From positions 1,240,001 to 1,304,000 of the forward strand of contig NZ_CP115541.1 in assembly GCF_031834595.1 (NCBI RefSeq): a stretch of DNA of 64,000 nucleotides. Reading direction: 5' to 3'. The DNA comes from Stenotrophomonas oahuensis. Its GTDB lineage: Bacteria > Pseudomonadota > Gammaproteobacteria > Xanthomonadales > Xanthomonadaceae. A program made the position numbers and the translations under genes. The notes under the pieces are model-generated. The model was not told where the DNA came from and searched no databases. It was given only the letters and a program-made list of their open reading frames with translations. Below are positions 47,493 through 55,600 of this stretch, piece by piece; position 1 is the first letter of the stretch, and the number at the start of each line of letters is the position of its first letter.

Positions 47493-49918
47493 GGTTCTGC
47501 GGGATCGCGGACAAGATGGATGTCGGTGGGCGAAGACAGCGCGACGCCAGCCTCTGCCAACCGCTGCAGCAGGGTGAAATACAGGTCGCTGCGGACCCCA
47601 TACACCGCACGCGGGCCGGAGGTGTAGGCGAAGCTGTTGATCGAGATCTGGCCGTTGTTGATCGAGTCGATGAACACCGACGGGGCCGGCTCATCCAGCA
47701 CCGCCACGTGTTCGGCGTAGGTGTCCAGCAGGATCTGCCGCAGCGCCACAACGTCGGTGTTCAAGGGCACGGTGAACTGGATCTGGATGCGGCCCTGTGC
47801 ACTGCCCAGGGTCATGTTGCGGATGGTCTTGGTGATCAGCTCGGAGTTGGGCACGATCAGGGTGGAGCGGTCGCCCACCTGGATCTCGGTCGAACGCACG
47901 TTGATGCGGCGGATATCGCCTTCCTGGTCGCCCAGCTTGACCCAGTCGCCGATCTTCACCGGACGCTCGGCCAGCAGGATCAGGCCGGAGACGAAGTTCT
48001 GGGTGATCGCCTGCAGGCCGAAGCCGATACCCACTGACAGCGCACTGACCACCAGCGCCAGCTTCTCGAAGCCGATGCCCAGTGCGGTGAGCCCCCACAG
48101 CACTGCGGCGATGATGCCCAGGTAGCGGGTGACGGTGCTGATCGAATTGCGCGCACCGGCATCCAGTTCGGTCTTGGGCAGGTAGGTATCGGACAGCCAG
48201 CGCTGGAACGCCTGCATCACCGCCCACACCAGCACGAACGCCAGCACTGCATTGACCACGTCGCGCGGACGCAGGGTGGTGTTGCCAATGGTGATGCCCT
48301 TGGACAGCGTGTCCAGCCCACCCAGCAGCGCATTGGTGTTGCCAAACGCCGCGGTCAGCATCAGCACCGCCAGCAGCACCACGCCAATGCGCAGCAGCGC
48401 CGACAGCAGCACCCCGCCCTGTTCCAGCCGTGCCGCGCTGAGCCCGGTGGTCAGCACCACGGTCTGGCCGATGCGCCCACCTGGCGACAACAGCCAGATC
48501 GCCAGGTCGTTGACGAACTTCAGCAGTACTGACGTGGCCATCAGCACCATTGCGCCCCAGATCAGCTGTTGGCCGACGAACATGGCGAAGTTGAGATACC
48601 CGAGCAGGCTGGCGATGACCGCTGCGGTCACCACCAGATTGCCGGCCACGCGGGCTAGTACGATCCAGCCGCTGCGGCGGGTACTGGTCTTGGGCTTGGT
48701 GGGCTGGTCGCCCTGCGCCTCGAGCTTGGCCTGCGCTTCCTCCGCCTGTCGGCGGTGCATGCGCGCGAGCGAGACCAGTATGGCCACGATCAAGGCCATG
48801 TAGGTCAGCGCCATCAGCCCGTCCACGGCCACCGTGGTGACCTGTCCGGTGCGCGCGGCCTTGTTCAGTGCCACCAGCATGATGCTCACCCAGGTCAGCG
48901 CCGCCGCGCACCAGGCGTATTTGCGCAGCCGCCAGGCCAGATCGTCGTCCAGGGTCATCAACCGCCATGACGGGCGCTTGGGCATCAGCACGGCCGCGCT
49001 GACGGCCGCCATGAACGCGGCGACGAAGGTCGCCACCTGGAAATTGAACGCGGTGGTCTCAAGGCGCGGTGGAATCGCGCCTATGGCCTCCAGTGAGCCG
49101 ATCAGCACCACTGCAGCGAAGCCCGGCAGCAGCGTGCCGACCGTCATCAGCCACACCGCCAGCCCGGAGCGGCGCAGGCGCCCGTCCGGGGCACGCTCGG
49201 AGGCCGCCAGCTTCCGCCCGAGCGCGCGCAGCCACAGCCGCAGCGGGAAAAACATCAGCAAGGCCAGCACCGCACCGGTCAGCGGCGTGCTCCAGCCGTG
49301 CTTGGCCACGGCATCGCGCAACGCGCTTTCGCCCTGTCGATACAGAATGACCAGCCGCTGCAGATCGGTGGGCACGTCGGTGGCGAACTGCCGCCACAGT
49401 GACGGCGACAACGGCGAACTGACCTTGCGCACCAGCTCTTCGCTCAGCTGGCTGGCACGCATCTTCTCGATGTCGGCGCTGAGTTGCTTGGCATCCACCG
49501 ACAGCAGCTTGGCGCGGGCGATGGCTCCGGCGACGTCGGCGCGCTCCTTGTTCAAGCCCTTGCGCTGCTGCGCCAGCTCGCGCGCCTCCACCTCGCCGTC
49601 GGCAACCGCGCCCAGCTGCGATATACGGAAGTCCAGCTGTTCCAGCCGCGGCTGCAGCGCGGCCTGCGCAGCATCGGCCTCACGCTGCACCTCCAGCGCA
49701 CGGTCGGACAGGGTCTTGAGGGTATCGCGGGTTTCGGCGTCGTCCAGCGCGGTACGGATCGCCTTCAGGTCCTTGTCGGCCTGCGCCAGCTGGGTGACCG
49801 GGTCGGCGGCCGCGTCGTCGCTGGCCTGCGCCCAGGCACCGGTGGCCATGCCCAGCCACGCGCACATCATCAACGCGGCCAGCGAACGGATCAGATTGAA
49901 ACGGAGACGGGAAGACAA
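47489..49918 (-). CDS. MscS-family mechanosensitive channel with DUF3772 domain
   Basis: The protein is 809 aa from a TTG start (rc of 49916-49918), chosen because it gives a full signal peptide, SLAALMMCAWLGMATGAWAQ. A periplasmic coiled-coil DUF3772 domain (about residues 30-190) is followed by about ten membrane helices. The MscS core has the pore-like ILLAERPVKIGDWVKLGD region, preceded by SVGIGFGLQAITQNFVSGL, and then GDIRRINVRSTEIQVGDRST and IVPNSELITKTIRNMT. It would release solutes on osmotic downshock. It ends in a REP that supplies its stop. Confidence 0.9.
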   Translation of the reverse strand: MSSRLRFNLIRSLAALMMCAWLGMATGAWAQASDDAAADPVTQLAQADKDLKAIRTALDDAETRDTLKTLSDRALEVQREADAAQAALQPRLEQLDFRISQLGAVADGEVEARELAQQRKGLNKERADVAGAIARAKLLSVDAKQLSADIEKMRASQLSEELVRKVSSPLSPSLWRQFATDVPTDLQRLVILYRQGESALRDAVAKHGWSTPLTGAVLALLMFFPLRLWLRALGRKLAASERAPDGRLRRSGLAVWLMTVGTLLPGFAAVVLIGSLEAIGAIPPRLETTAFNFQVATFVAAFMAAVSAAVLMPKRPSWRLMTLDDDLAWRLRKYAWCAAALTWVSIMLVALNKAARTGQVTTVAVDGLMALTYMALIVAILVSLARMHRRQAEEAQAKLEAQGDQPTKPKTSTRRSGWIVLARVAGNLVVTAAVIASLLGYLNFAMFVGQQLIWGAMVLMATSVLLKFVNDLAIWLLSPGGRIGQTVVLTTGLSAARLEQGGVLLSALLRIGVVLLAVLMLTAAFGNTNALLGGLDTLSKGITIGNTTLRPRDVVNAVLAFVLVWAVMQAFQRWLSDTYLPKTELDAGARNSISTVTRYLGIIAAVLWGLTALGIGFEKLALVVSALSVGIGFGLQAITQNFVSGLILLAERPVKIGDWVKLGDQEGDIRRINVRSTEIQVGDRSTLIVPNSELITKTIRNMTLGSAQGRIQIQFTVPLNTDVVALRQILLDTYAEHVAVLDEPAPSVFIDSINNGQISINSFAYTSGPRAVYGVRSDLYFTLLQRLAEAGVALSSPTDIHLVRDPAEP

Positions 49919-50076
49919 ACCGGGGGCACCTGCAGGTTGCGCGGATCACCACGCGTGCGCGGACTATAAACCGCTTCAGGTTCAGACCGGGTGTGTGCGC
50001 GCCACGTGGGTCCGGCTTCACTCCGCCATGGCATTGGCCCCGGCATGGTGGCGTCCACCTTGCCACAGCGCCTGCG

Positions 50077-50571
50077 ATGACCACCTACGCCGACCTGAAG
50101 ACCGTCCCCGACCTGAACCTGCCCCGCTATCTGGGCACCTGGTATGAAATTGCCCGGCTGCCGATGAAGCATGAGCCGGAGGACTGTACCGACGTGTCCG
50201 CGCACTACAGCCTGAAGGAAAACGGCAACGTCGCCGTGCTCAATCGCTGCCGGCTCGGGGACGACATTGAAGAAGCCGAGGGCGAGGCCTGCCCGGTGGA
50301 CAACGACAGCGCGCGCCTGCAGGTGAGCTTCCTGCCGGCCGGGCTGCGTTGGCTGCCGTTCGGCAAGGGCGACTACTGGGTGATCCAGGTCGCCCCGGAT
50401 TACAGCGTGGCCCTGGTCGGCAGCCCCGACCGCCGCTTCCTGTGGCTGCTGGCGCGCGAACCGCACCTGGATGCCACCACCCGTGAACACTACCTGGCGC
50501 AGGCCCGGCAGCAGGACTTTGACCTGGGCCCGCTGATCCTCACCCCACACACCGGCCATCCGACGGCCTGA
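50077..50571 (+). CDS. Lipocalin (Blc-like), without signal peptide
   Basis: The protein is 164 aa from MTTYADLKTVPDLNLPRYLG. Lipocalin signatures are YLGTWYEIARLPMKHE, the DCTDVSAHYSL strand, YWVIQVAPDYSVALVGSPDRRFLWLLAREP and the C-terminal helix ATTREHYLAQARQQDFD. E. coli Blc is an outer-membrane lipoprotein; this copy starts directly at the domain with no lipobox, so it may be cytosolic. It ends 7 bp before the FAD oxidoreductase start and is probably cotranscribed with it. Confidence 0.92.
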   Translation: MTTYADLKTVPDLNLPRYLGTWYEIARLPMKHEPEDCTDVSAHYSLKENGNVAVLNRCRLGDDIEEAEGEACPVDNDSARLQVSFLPAGLRWLPFGKGDYWVIQVAPDYSVALVGSPDRRFLWLLAREPHLDATTREHYLAQARQQDFDLGPLILTPHTGHPTA

Positions 50572-50578
50572 GCCGCGC

Positions 50579-51790
50579 ATGGACCTGAAAAGCGGTTATC
50601 CATACTGGGCCATCCGCAACGGGCTGATGCACGCCTTCCCGCCGTTGCAGCAGGATCGACACTGTGACGTGCTGGTGGTGGGCGGCGGGATCAGTGGTGC
50701 GCTGATCGCCAACGAACTCTGCGCGCACGGTCATGACGTGGTGTTGATTGAACAGCGCGACATCGGCTGGGGCAGCACCGCCGCCAGCACTGCGCTGCTG
50801 CAGTACGAGATCGATACCCACCTGATCGACCTGGCCGATCAGTACGGCGAGTCTGCCGCGGTACTGGCCTACCGCGCCTGCGCCGAGGCGATTCCGGCGC
50901 TGCGCGCCGTCGCCGCCGGCTTCCGCGGCGTGGACTGCCATCCGATGCACAGCCTGTACTACGCCAGCAAGCGCCGCCATGGGTCGGTGCTGGAAGCCGA
51001 ATGTGCACTGCGCCGCAAACACGGGTTCGACGTGACCTGGCTGGACCGTGCCAAGCTGCAGGCGCAGTACGGCATTGATGCACCCGGCGCGATCCTGAGC
51101 GCGCTGGCGGCCCGCGTGGACCCGTACCAGCTCACCTACCGCCTGCTGATGCGGCTGGCCAAGGCCGGCTGCGCGGTACATGACCGCACCACGCTGCATA
51201 CCCTGCAGACCACCGCGCGCGGGGTAAATGCCATCACCACCGAGGGAACGCAGATCCGTGCCCGGCATGTGGTGCTGGCCACGGGTTACGCTGGCCAGCA
51301 CTGGTTGAAGCCGCGCGTGGCCCGCAACCGCAGCAGCTATGCCTTCATCACCGACCCGGTCGACCCGGACCAGCTCGGCGCGCTGTCCAATACGATGGTG
51401 TGGGAGTCGGCGCGGCCGTATCTGTACCTGCGCAGTACCGGCGACCACCGCCTGCTGGTGGGCGGCGAAGATGATGCGGTGGATGTGCCAGCCCGGCGCG
51501 ATGCCCGGGTGCAGGGCAAGGCCCGCACGCTGCTGAAGCAGGTCAACCAGCTGTTCCCGGACCTGCCGCTGCAGCCGGCCTTTTCGTGGGGCGGCACGTT
51601 TGCCGAAACCGCCGACGGCCTGCCGTTCTTCGGCCCGCACCCGCAATGGGGGCCACGGGTGCTGTTCGCCATGGCCTACGGCGGCAACGGCATCACGTAT
51701 TCCATGGTCGGGGCGGGGCTGCTGCGTGCGCGGATCGAGCGCCGCCGGCACCCGCTGCAGGCGCTGTTTGGCTTCGAGAGGCTGCGGTAG
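50579..51790 (+). CDS. FAD-dependent amino-acid oxidase/dehydrogenase-like protein (DAO family)
   Basis: The protein is 403 aa. The FAD Rossmann motif is VLVVGGGISGALIANELCAHG near residue 31, followed by VLIEQRDIGWGSTAASTALLQYE. RHVVLATGYAG closes the FAD domain and FSWGGTFAETADGLPFFG with YGGNGITYSMVG is the DAO C-terminal signature. It oxidises an unknown amine or amino acid. Its stop codon is formed by the GTAG of the following REP. Confidence 0.9.
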   Translation: MDLKSGYPYWAIRNGLMHAFPPLQQDRHCDVLVVGGGISGALIANELCAHGHDVVLIEQRDIGWGSTAASTALLQYEIDTHLIDLADQYGESAAVLAYRACAEAIPALRAVAAGFRGVDCHPMHSLYYASKRRHGSVLEAECALRRKHGFDVTWLDRAKLQAQYGIDAPGAILSALAARVDPYQLTYRLLMRLAKAGCAVHDRTTLHTLQTTARGVNAITTEGTQIRARHVVLATGYAGQHWLKPRVARNRSSYAFITDPVDPDQLGALSNTMVWESARPYLYLRSTGDHRLLVGGEDDAVDVPARRDARVQGKARTLLKQVNQLFPDLPLQPAFSWGGTFAETADGLPFFGPHPQWGPRVLFAMAYGGNGITYSMVGAGLLRARIERRRHPLQALFGFERLR

Positions 51791-51812
51791 GTACCCACCG
51801 TTGGTGGGTACA
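51787..51812 (+). repeat. SMAG-type GTAG REP that supplies a stop codon
   Basis: It begins GTAGGTACCCACC and returns GGTGGGTACAC. TAG at 51788-51790 is the stop of the FAD oxidoreductase gene. Confidence 0.85.
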
Positions 51813-51912
51813 CGGCCAGGGCACACGACAAATCCGGCCCATGACAGGCATCATTCAAGCAGCGCCTGCTAGCGTCAGCCTGTCGGCCGCCCTGCCTGCC
51901 CCGGAGCCTCCC

Positions 51913-52413
51913 ATGATCCGCCCGCTTTCGCTGCTGCTGTGCCTGCTTGCCCCCGGGGTTGCCCTGGCGCAGTCCGCCGCCGGTGCCACCGGCCCGCAGT
52001 CGGCCACCGACCTCAACCTGGCCGTGCCGCAGGAACCGCTGCAGTACCTCAATGACCCCACCCTGCGCGGCGACCCGCCCGGCACCTTCTACGGCGACAA
52101 GAGCGGTCGCCGCGTCGCGCGCGGGCCGGCCGGCAACGGCATTGCCGAGGTCACCGATGACAAGCTGCGGGTCAACGGCAGCTTCACGACCGGCATTGGT
52201 TATTCGGAGAACTTCGGCAATACGCACTTCAACGCCGCCGAACTGAACCTCAACAAGAATTACACCAACGACGAAGGCAAGACCCGGAACATGAATCTCA
52301 ACATCCGGGTCAGCGAGGGCAAGGGGCCTGGTTTCTATGGCCCTTATGGCTACGGCGATTACGGCTATGGCGGGGGCGGCTACTGGGGCGGCCCGGGTCC
52401 TGTTGGCTGGTAA
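51913..52413 (+). CDS. Secreted hypothetical protein with Gly/Tyr-rich tail
   Basis: The protein is 166 aa from MIRPLSLLLCLLAPGVALAQ, with a clear signal peptide and GGAG before the ATG. A motif-poor middle part (LRVNGSFTTGIGYSENFGN, then NAAELNLNKNYTNDEGKTR) suggests beta strands. The last 25 residues are a low-complexity run of Gly, Tyr and Pro. I do not recognise the family. It is convergent with a PepSY gene, 7 bp away, so it is likely periplasmic or surface-exposed. Confidence 0.8.
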   Translation: MIRPLSLLLCLLAPGVALAQSAAGATGPQSATDLNLAVPQEPLQYLNDPTLRGDPPGTFYGDKSGRRVARGPAGNGIAEVTDDKLRVNGSFTTGIGYSENFGNTHFNAAELNLNKNYTNDEGKTRNMNLNIRVSEGKGPGFYGPYGYGDYGYGGGGYWGGPGPVGW

Positions 52414-52419
52414 GCCGGC

Positions 52420-52854
52420 TCAGTCCCACCAGCCGTCGCGACGGCTGCTCAACACGCGGCCGTCGTAGCCGCTCATGCGCACGTCCACGCGCTGGTTGTT
52501 CTTGTTGTACGCATCCAGCGACCAGGTGGCCCCGTCGCGGTCCACTTCCGTGATACGGGTGTAGCCGGCCTTGGCCGCCAGATCGAGGATCCTGCCGGCA
52601 TCCAGCACCGCACGGCCGTTGGCCGAATCGAAGATCTCACCCTTGGCCGGGTCGATCAGCACGTCATCGCGGCTGCCGTCGGCACGGGTGACTTCGGCTT
52701 CCCACATGCCGTCATCGCGTTCCAGCTCGTGCACCTGGGTGTAGCCGGCGGCACGCAGCTTGGCCTGCACTTCGGCTGCGCCCAGTTCGGCGGCGAAGGC
52801 CGGGGCGGCGGTCATGGTGGCGGCCAGTGCGGCGGCAATCATCAGGGTCTTCAT
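52420..52854 (-). CDS. Periplasmic PepSY-domain protein
   Basis: The protein is 144 aa from MKTLMIAAALAATMTAAPAFA, with a signal peptide. Two PepSY-like units follow: ELGAAEVQAKLRAAGYTQVHELERDDGMWEA is the first (VHELERDDGMWEAEV core), ending in VLIDPAKGEIFD, and ILDLAAKAGYTRITEVDRDG is the second, ending in VRMSGYDGRVLS. PepSY domains often inhibit proteases or act as periplasmic sensor accessories. It is divergent from a second PepSY gene that opens the two-component operon. Confidence 0.88.
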   Translation of the reverse strand: MKTLMIAAALAATMTAAPAFAAELGAAEVQAKLRAAGYTQVHELERDDGMWEAEVTRADGSRDDVLIDPAKGEIFDSANGRAVLDAGRILDLAAKAGYTRITEVDRDGATWSLDAYNKNNQRVDVRMSGYDGRVLSSRRDGWWD

Positions 52855-52932
52855 GAGGGGGTTCCTTGTGGCAACCGGACCATTCCGGCACCGCCAGTCT
52901 GGCAAGCGTCCTTAAGCACCTCATGAGCAGCA

Positions 52933-52950
52933 TTGTTAGGGTTTGTTTAA
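52933..52950 (+). promoter_or_regulatory. Direct repeat upstream of the PepSY-phoPQ-like operon
   Basis: TTGTTAGGGT is followed directly by TTGTTTAA, giving two TTGTT half-sites 10 bp apart, about 46 bp before the small PepSY gene and 80 bp from the divergent PepSY gene. OmpR/PhoP-type regulators bind such spaced direct repeats, so this may be an autoregulatory site. Confidence 0.35.
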
Positions 52951-52995
52951 TCGCCCCGCGTATACCGTAGGCCTTGCTCCCACGTGTGCGCCCCC

Positions 52996-53292
52996 ATGTC
53001 GCCCTACGCCCTTGTGCTGCCCCTGCTGCTCAGTGCCACCCAGGACCCCATGCGGGTGCTGGACGGCAACGCGCGCGAACAGCAGGCGGTGCGCCAGGCC
53101 GTGCAGCAGGGCCGCTATGTCCCGCTGGAGACGGTGGTGCGCGATGCACTCAAGCGCTACCCCGGCAAGCTGCTCGAGGTGGAGCTGGACGATGACACCT
53201 ATGAGATCGAGATTCTCGCCCCCAACGGCAAGGTGATGGAGCTGGACTATGATGCGCGCAACGGCCGCCTGCTGAAGATGGAAGAGGACTGA
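52996..53292 (+). CDS. Small PepSY-domain protein preceding the two-component system
   Basis: The ATG at 52996 gives 98 aa (a GTG four codons upstream is also open). A short hydrophobic start, MSPYALVLPLLLSATQ, is followed by one PepSY unit: YVPLETVVRDALKRYPGKLL, EVELDDDTYEIEILAPNGKV, MELDYDARNGRLLKMEED. Its stop overlaps the response regulator start as TGATG, so production is coupled. It may be a periplasmic accessory that senses or quenches the kinase. Confidence 0.85.
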   Translation: MSPYALVLPLLLSATQDPMRVLDGNAREQQAVRQAVQQGRYVPLETVVRDALKRYPGKLLEVELDDDTYEIEILAPNGKVMELDYDARNGRLLKMEED

Positions 53293-53954
53293 TGCGCCTG
53301 CTGCTTGCCGAGGACGACACGGTACTCGCAGATCGCCTGCGCACGCTGCTGGAAGAAGCCGGCTACGTGGTGCTGCACAGTACCGACGGCAGCGACGCCG
53401 AGTACCAGGGGCAAGTGGAGGACGTGGCTGCCGCAGTGGTCGACCTTGGCCTGCCGGGCCTGGACGGTCTGAGTGTGATTGAACGCTGGCGCCAGGCCGG
53501 CCGCACCTTTCCGGTGCTGGTGCTGACCGCCCGCAGCCGCTGGCACGACAAACTGGCCGGCTTCGATGCCGGTGCGGATGATTTCCTGACCAAACCGTTC
53601 CAGCCTGAAGAGCTGCTGCTGCGTCTGCGTGCGCTGATCCGCCGCAGTGCCGGCCACGCCAGCCCGCGTCTAAGCTGTGGTCCGCTGCAGCTGGACGTCA
53701 ACGCGGCGCGTTTTGAACTGGATGGAGTGCCATTGGCGCTGAGCCCGCAGGAATACCGCATTCTGAGCTACTTCATGCATCACCCGGACGTTGTGATCAG
53801 CCGCTCGCGACTGGGCGAGCATGTCTACGAGGCTGGCTTCGATCCGGACTCCAACACCCTGGACGTGCTGATCGGGCGCATCCGCCGCAAGCTGGGCAGC
53901 GAGCTCATCCATACCCATCGCGGGCAGGGTTTCCGCCTGTCAGCACAGCCATGA
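53292..53954 (+). CDS. phoP: OmpR/PhoP-type response regulator
   Basis: The protein is 220 aa. The receiver domain has the acidic DD at 8-9 (LAEDD), phosphoacceptor Asp51 in VVDLGLPGLDG, and lysine in LTKPFQPEELL. A winged-helix output domain follows (ALSPQEYRILSYFMHHPDVVISRSRLGEHVYE, then DVLIGRIRRKLG, HTHRGQGFRL). It lies between PepSY and the kinase with overlaps on both sides. The symbol is by resemblance to Xanthomonas PhoP; it may control Mg2+, acid or cationic peptide responses. Confidence 0.85.
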   Translation: MRLLLAEDDTVLADRLRTLLEEAGYVVLHSTDGSDAEYQGQVEDVAAAVVDLGLPGLDGLSVIERWRQAGRTFPVLVLTARSRWHDKLAGFDAGADDFLTKPFQPEELLLRLRALIRRSAGHASPRLSCGPLQLDVNAARFELDGVPLALSPQEYRILSYFMHHPDVVISRSRLGEHVYEAGFDPDSNTLDVLIGRIRRKLGSELIHTHRGQGFRLSAQP

Positions 53955-55276
53955 AGGCACGTTCACTGCGCAGCCGTCTGCTGCTGGCCGGCGGGCTGGG
54001 CATGGTGCTGGTGTCCGCGCTGGCCACCTGGTGGCTGGGCGCGTTGTTTGAAAGTTCGGCACGCACCGCGTTGGACGCCCGCCTGGGGAACGATCTGGTA
54101 TCGGTGCTGTCGCTGGCGGAAGTGGATGCCAACGGCCAGGTGCAGTTCCGTCGCGAGCTGGTCAATGAGGACTACCGCCGGGTGTTCTCAGGTGCTTACT
54201 GGCAGGTGCGAACGCCGAAGGGACAGGCGCTGGCACAGTCGCGATCGCTGTGGGACGGCACGTTGCCTGTACCGCAGGCGCTGCAGACCGGTCCGGCGCG
54301 TGCCTTCGACAGCCTGGGCCCCCTCGACCAGCCGCTGCGCGTGGTGGCCCAGCAGGTGACCCTTCCACGTGCGGGCACGCCGCTGCAGGTGCTGGTTGCC
54401 GCTGATCGCAGCGCGCTGGACGACCAGGTCAGCAGCTTCCGTCAGCGCACTGCGTTGGCGCTGATCGTGCTGGTGGCGCTGTGGTTTGCGGTGCTGGTCA
54501 GCCAGGTGCATTACGGGCTGCGACCGCTGGCCGAGCTGCGCCGCATTGCCGCGCAGGTCCGCAACGGCGAGAACGTGCGGTTTCCGCAGCAGGGGCTGGT
54601 CAAGGAAGTGGCCCCGCTGGCGGATGAACTCAACGCCCTGCTCGACCATCACGGACGCATGGTGCAGCGCGCGCGACGTAGCGCGGCCGATCTGGCGCAT
54701 GCCCTGAAGACCCCGTTGACCGTGCTGGCCACCGAAGCGGAGAGCGACGGCAGCGACTGGCGCCAGACGCTGCGCGGTGAAACCGCACGCATGCAGGCCA
54801 GCATTGACCGGTATCTGGCTGTCGGCGTGGCCGCTGATCACCAGCAGCGCACGCCGGTAGGCCCGGTACTGGACGCGTTGTGCCGGCTGATGCAGCGCGT
54901 GCATGGCGACCGCGACGTGCATTTTGTCTGCGACGTCAATGCACAGGGGCTGTTTGCCGGTGCGCGCGAGGACCTGGAAGAAATGCTGGGCAACCTGCTC
55001 GACAACGCGGGCAAGTGGGCGGCGCACAGCGTCGAGGTGAAGGTGCGCCATGAGGGCAACCGGATGCGCTTTGAGGTGCGCGATGATGGTGCGGGTTTGC
55101 CCGAAGAGGATCTTGAGCGCGTGCTCGGCCGCGGTGTGCGGCTGGATGAGCGTGCGTCGGGTAGTGGCCTGGGGTTGGCGATCGTGGCCGATATTGCCGA
55201 GAGCTATGGCGGTACGCTGACGTTGCGTAATGGTGCGCCCGGATTGGTAGCGACATTGGTGTTGCCGGCGGGGTGA
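53951..55276 (+). CDS. phoQ: PhoQ-type sensor histidine kinase
   Basis: The protein is 441 aa. TM1 is about residues 9-29 and TM2 about 163-182 (LIVLVALWFAVLVSQV), with a periplasmic domain of roughly 130 residues between. A HAMP-like linker, the H-box DLAHALKTPLTVL, the N-box LLDNAGKWA, the G1 box DDGAGLPEE and GSGLGLAIVADI follow. It overlaps the regulator stop by ATGA. Ligand is not deducible; acidic residues in the periplasmic domain are not strikingly clustered. Confidence 0.87.
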   Translation: MKARSLRSRLLLAGGLGMVLVSALATWWLGALFESSARTALDARLGNDLVSVLSLAEVDANGQVQFRRELVNEDYRRVFSGAYWQVRTPKGQALAQSRSLWDGTLPVPQALQTGPARAFDSLGPLDQPLRVVAQQVTLPRAGTPLQVLVAADRSALDDQVSSFRQRTALALIVLVALWFAVLVSQVHYGLRPLAELRRIAAQVRNGENVRFPQQGLVKEVAPLADELNALLDHHGRMVQRARRSAADLAHALKTPLTVLATEAESDGSDWRQTLRGETARMQASIDRYLAVGVAADHQQRTPVGPVLDALCRLMQRVHGDRDVHFVCDVNAQGLFAGAREDLEEMLGNLLDNAGKWAAHSVEVKVRHEGNRMRFEVRDDGAGLPEEDLERVLGRGVRLDERASGSGLGLAIVADIAESYGGTLTLRNGAPGLVATLVLPAG

Positions 55277-55600
55277 TCAACGCCCCGCGTGCATCCACCA
55301 ACAATCGATGGCATCCAACGTGATGTGGATCATCAATCCAATCCCGAACAATCGCGTCTTCTTCGGCACGCACAGCCCCGCGTACACGGCAATCGCCGGT
55401 GCGGTATGCAGGGGATGGAAGCCGATGCTGCAGCGATTCGGTGCGTAGATCGGGTCGGCCAGCAGGTGGTCCAGGTCGATGATCCAGCCCAGCAGCAGCA
55501 ACGACCACGCCGACAGGAAGCGCTTGCGCCAGAACATCCACGCCAGCAGTGCAGGCACTGCGGCGTGGAGAAACAGATGGAAGATCGCGCGTGCGGTCAC
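55277..55600 (-). CDS. DUF6122-family membrane protein
   Basis: The protein is 107 aa from MTARAIFHLFLHAAVPALLA. Three or four membrane segments carry conserved polar residues: WIIDLDHLLADPIY, FHPLHTAPAIAVYAGL and LMIHITLDAIDCWWM. The D/H pattern resembles membrane metal-dependent hydrolases of the YdjM kind. It overlaps the stop of speA by 4 bp, so it is coupled to arginine decarboxylase, for reasons unknown. Confidence 0.8.
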   Translation of the reverse strand: MTARAIFHLFLHAAVPALLAWMFWRKRFLSAWSLLLLGWIIDLDHLLADPIYAPNRCSIGFHPLHTAPAIAVYAGLCVPKKTRLFGIGLMIHITLDAIDCWWMHAGR

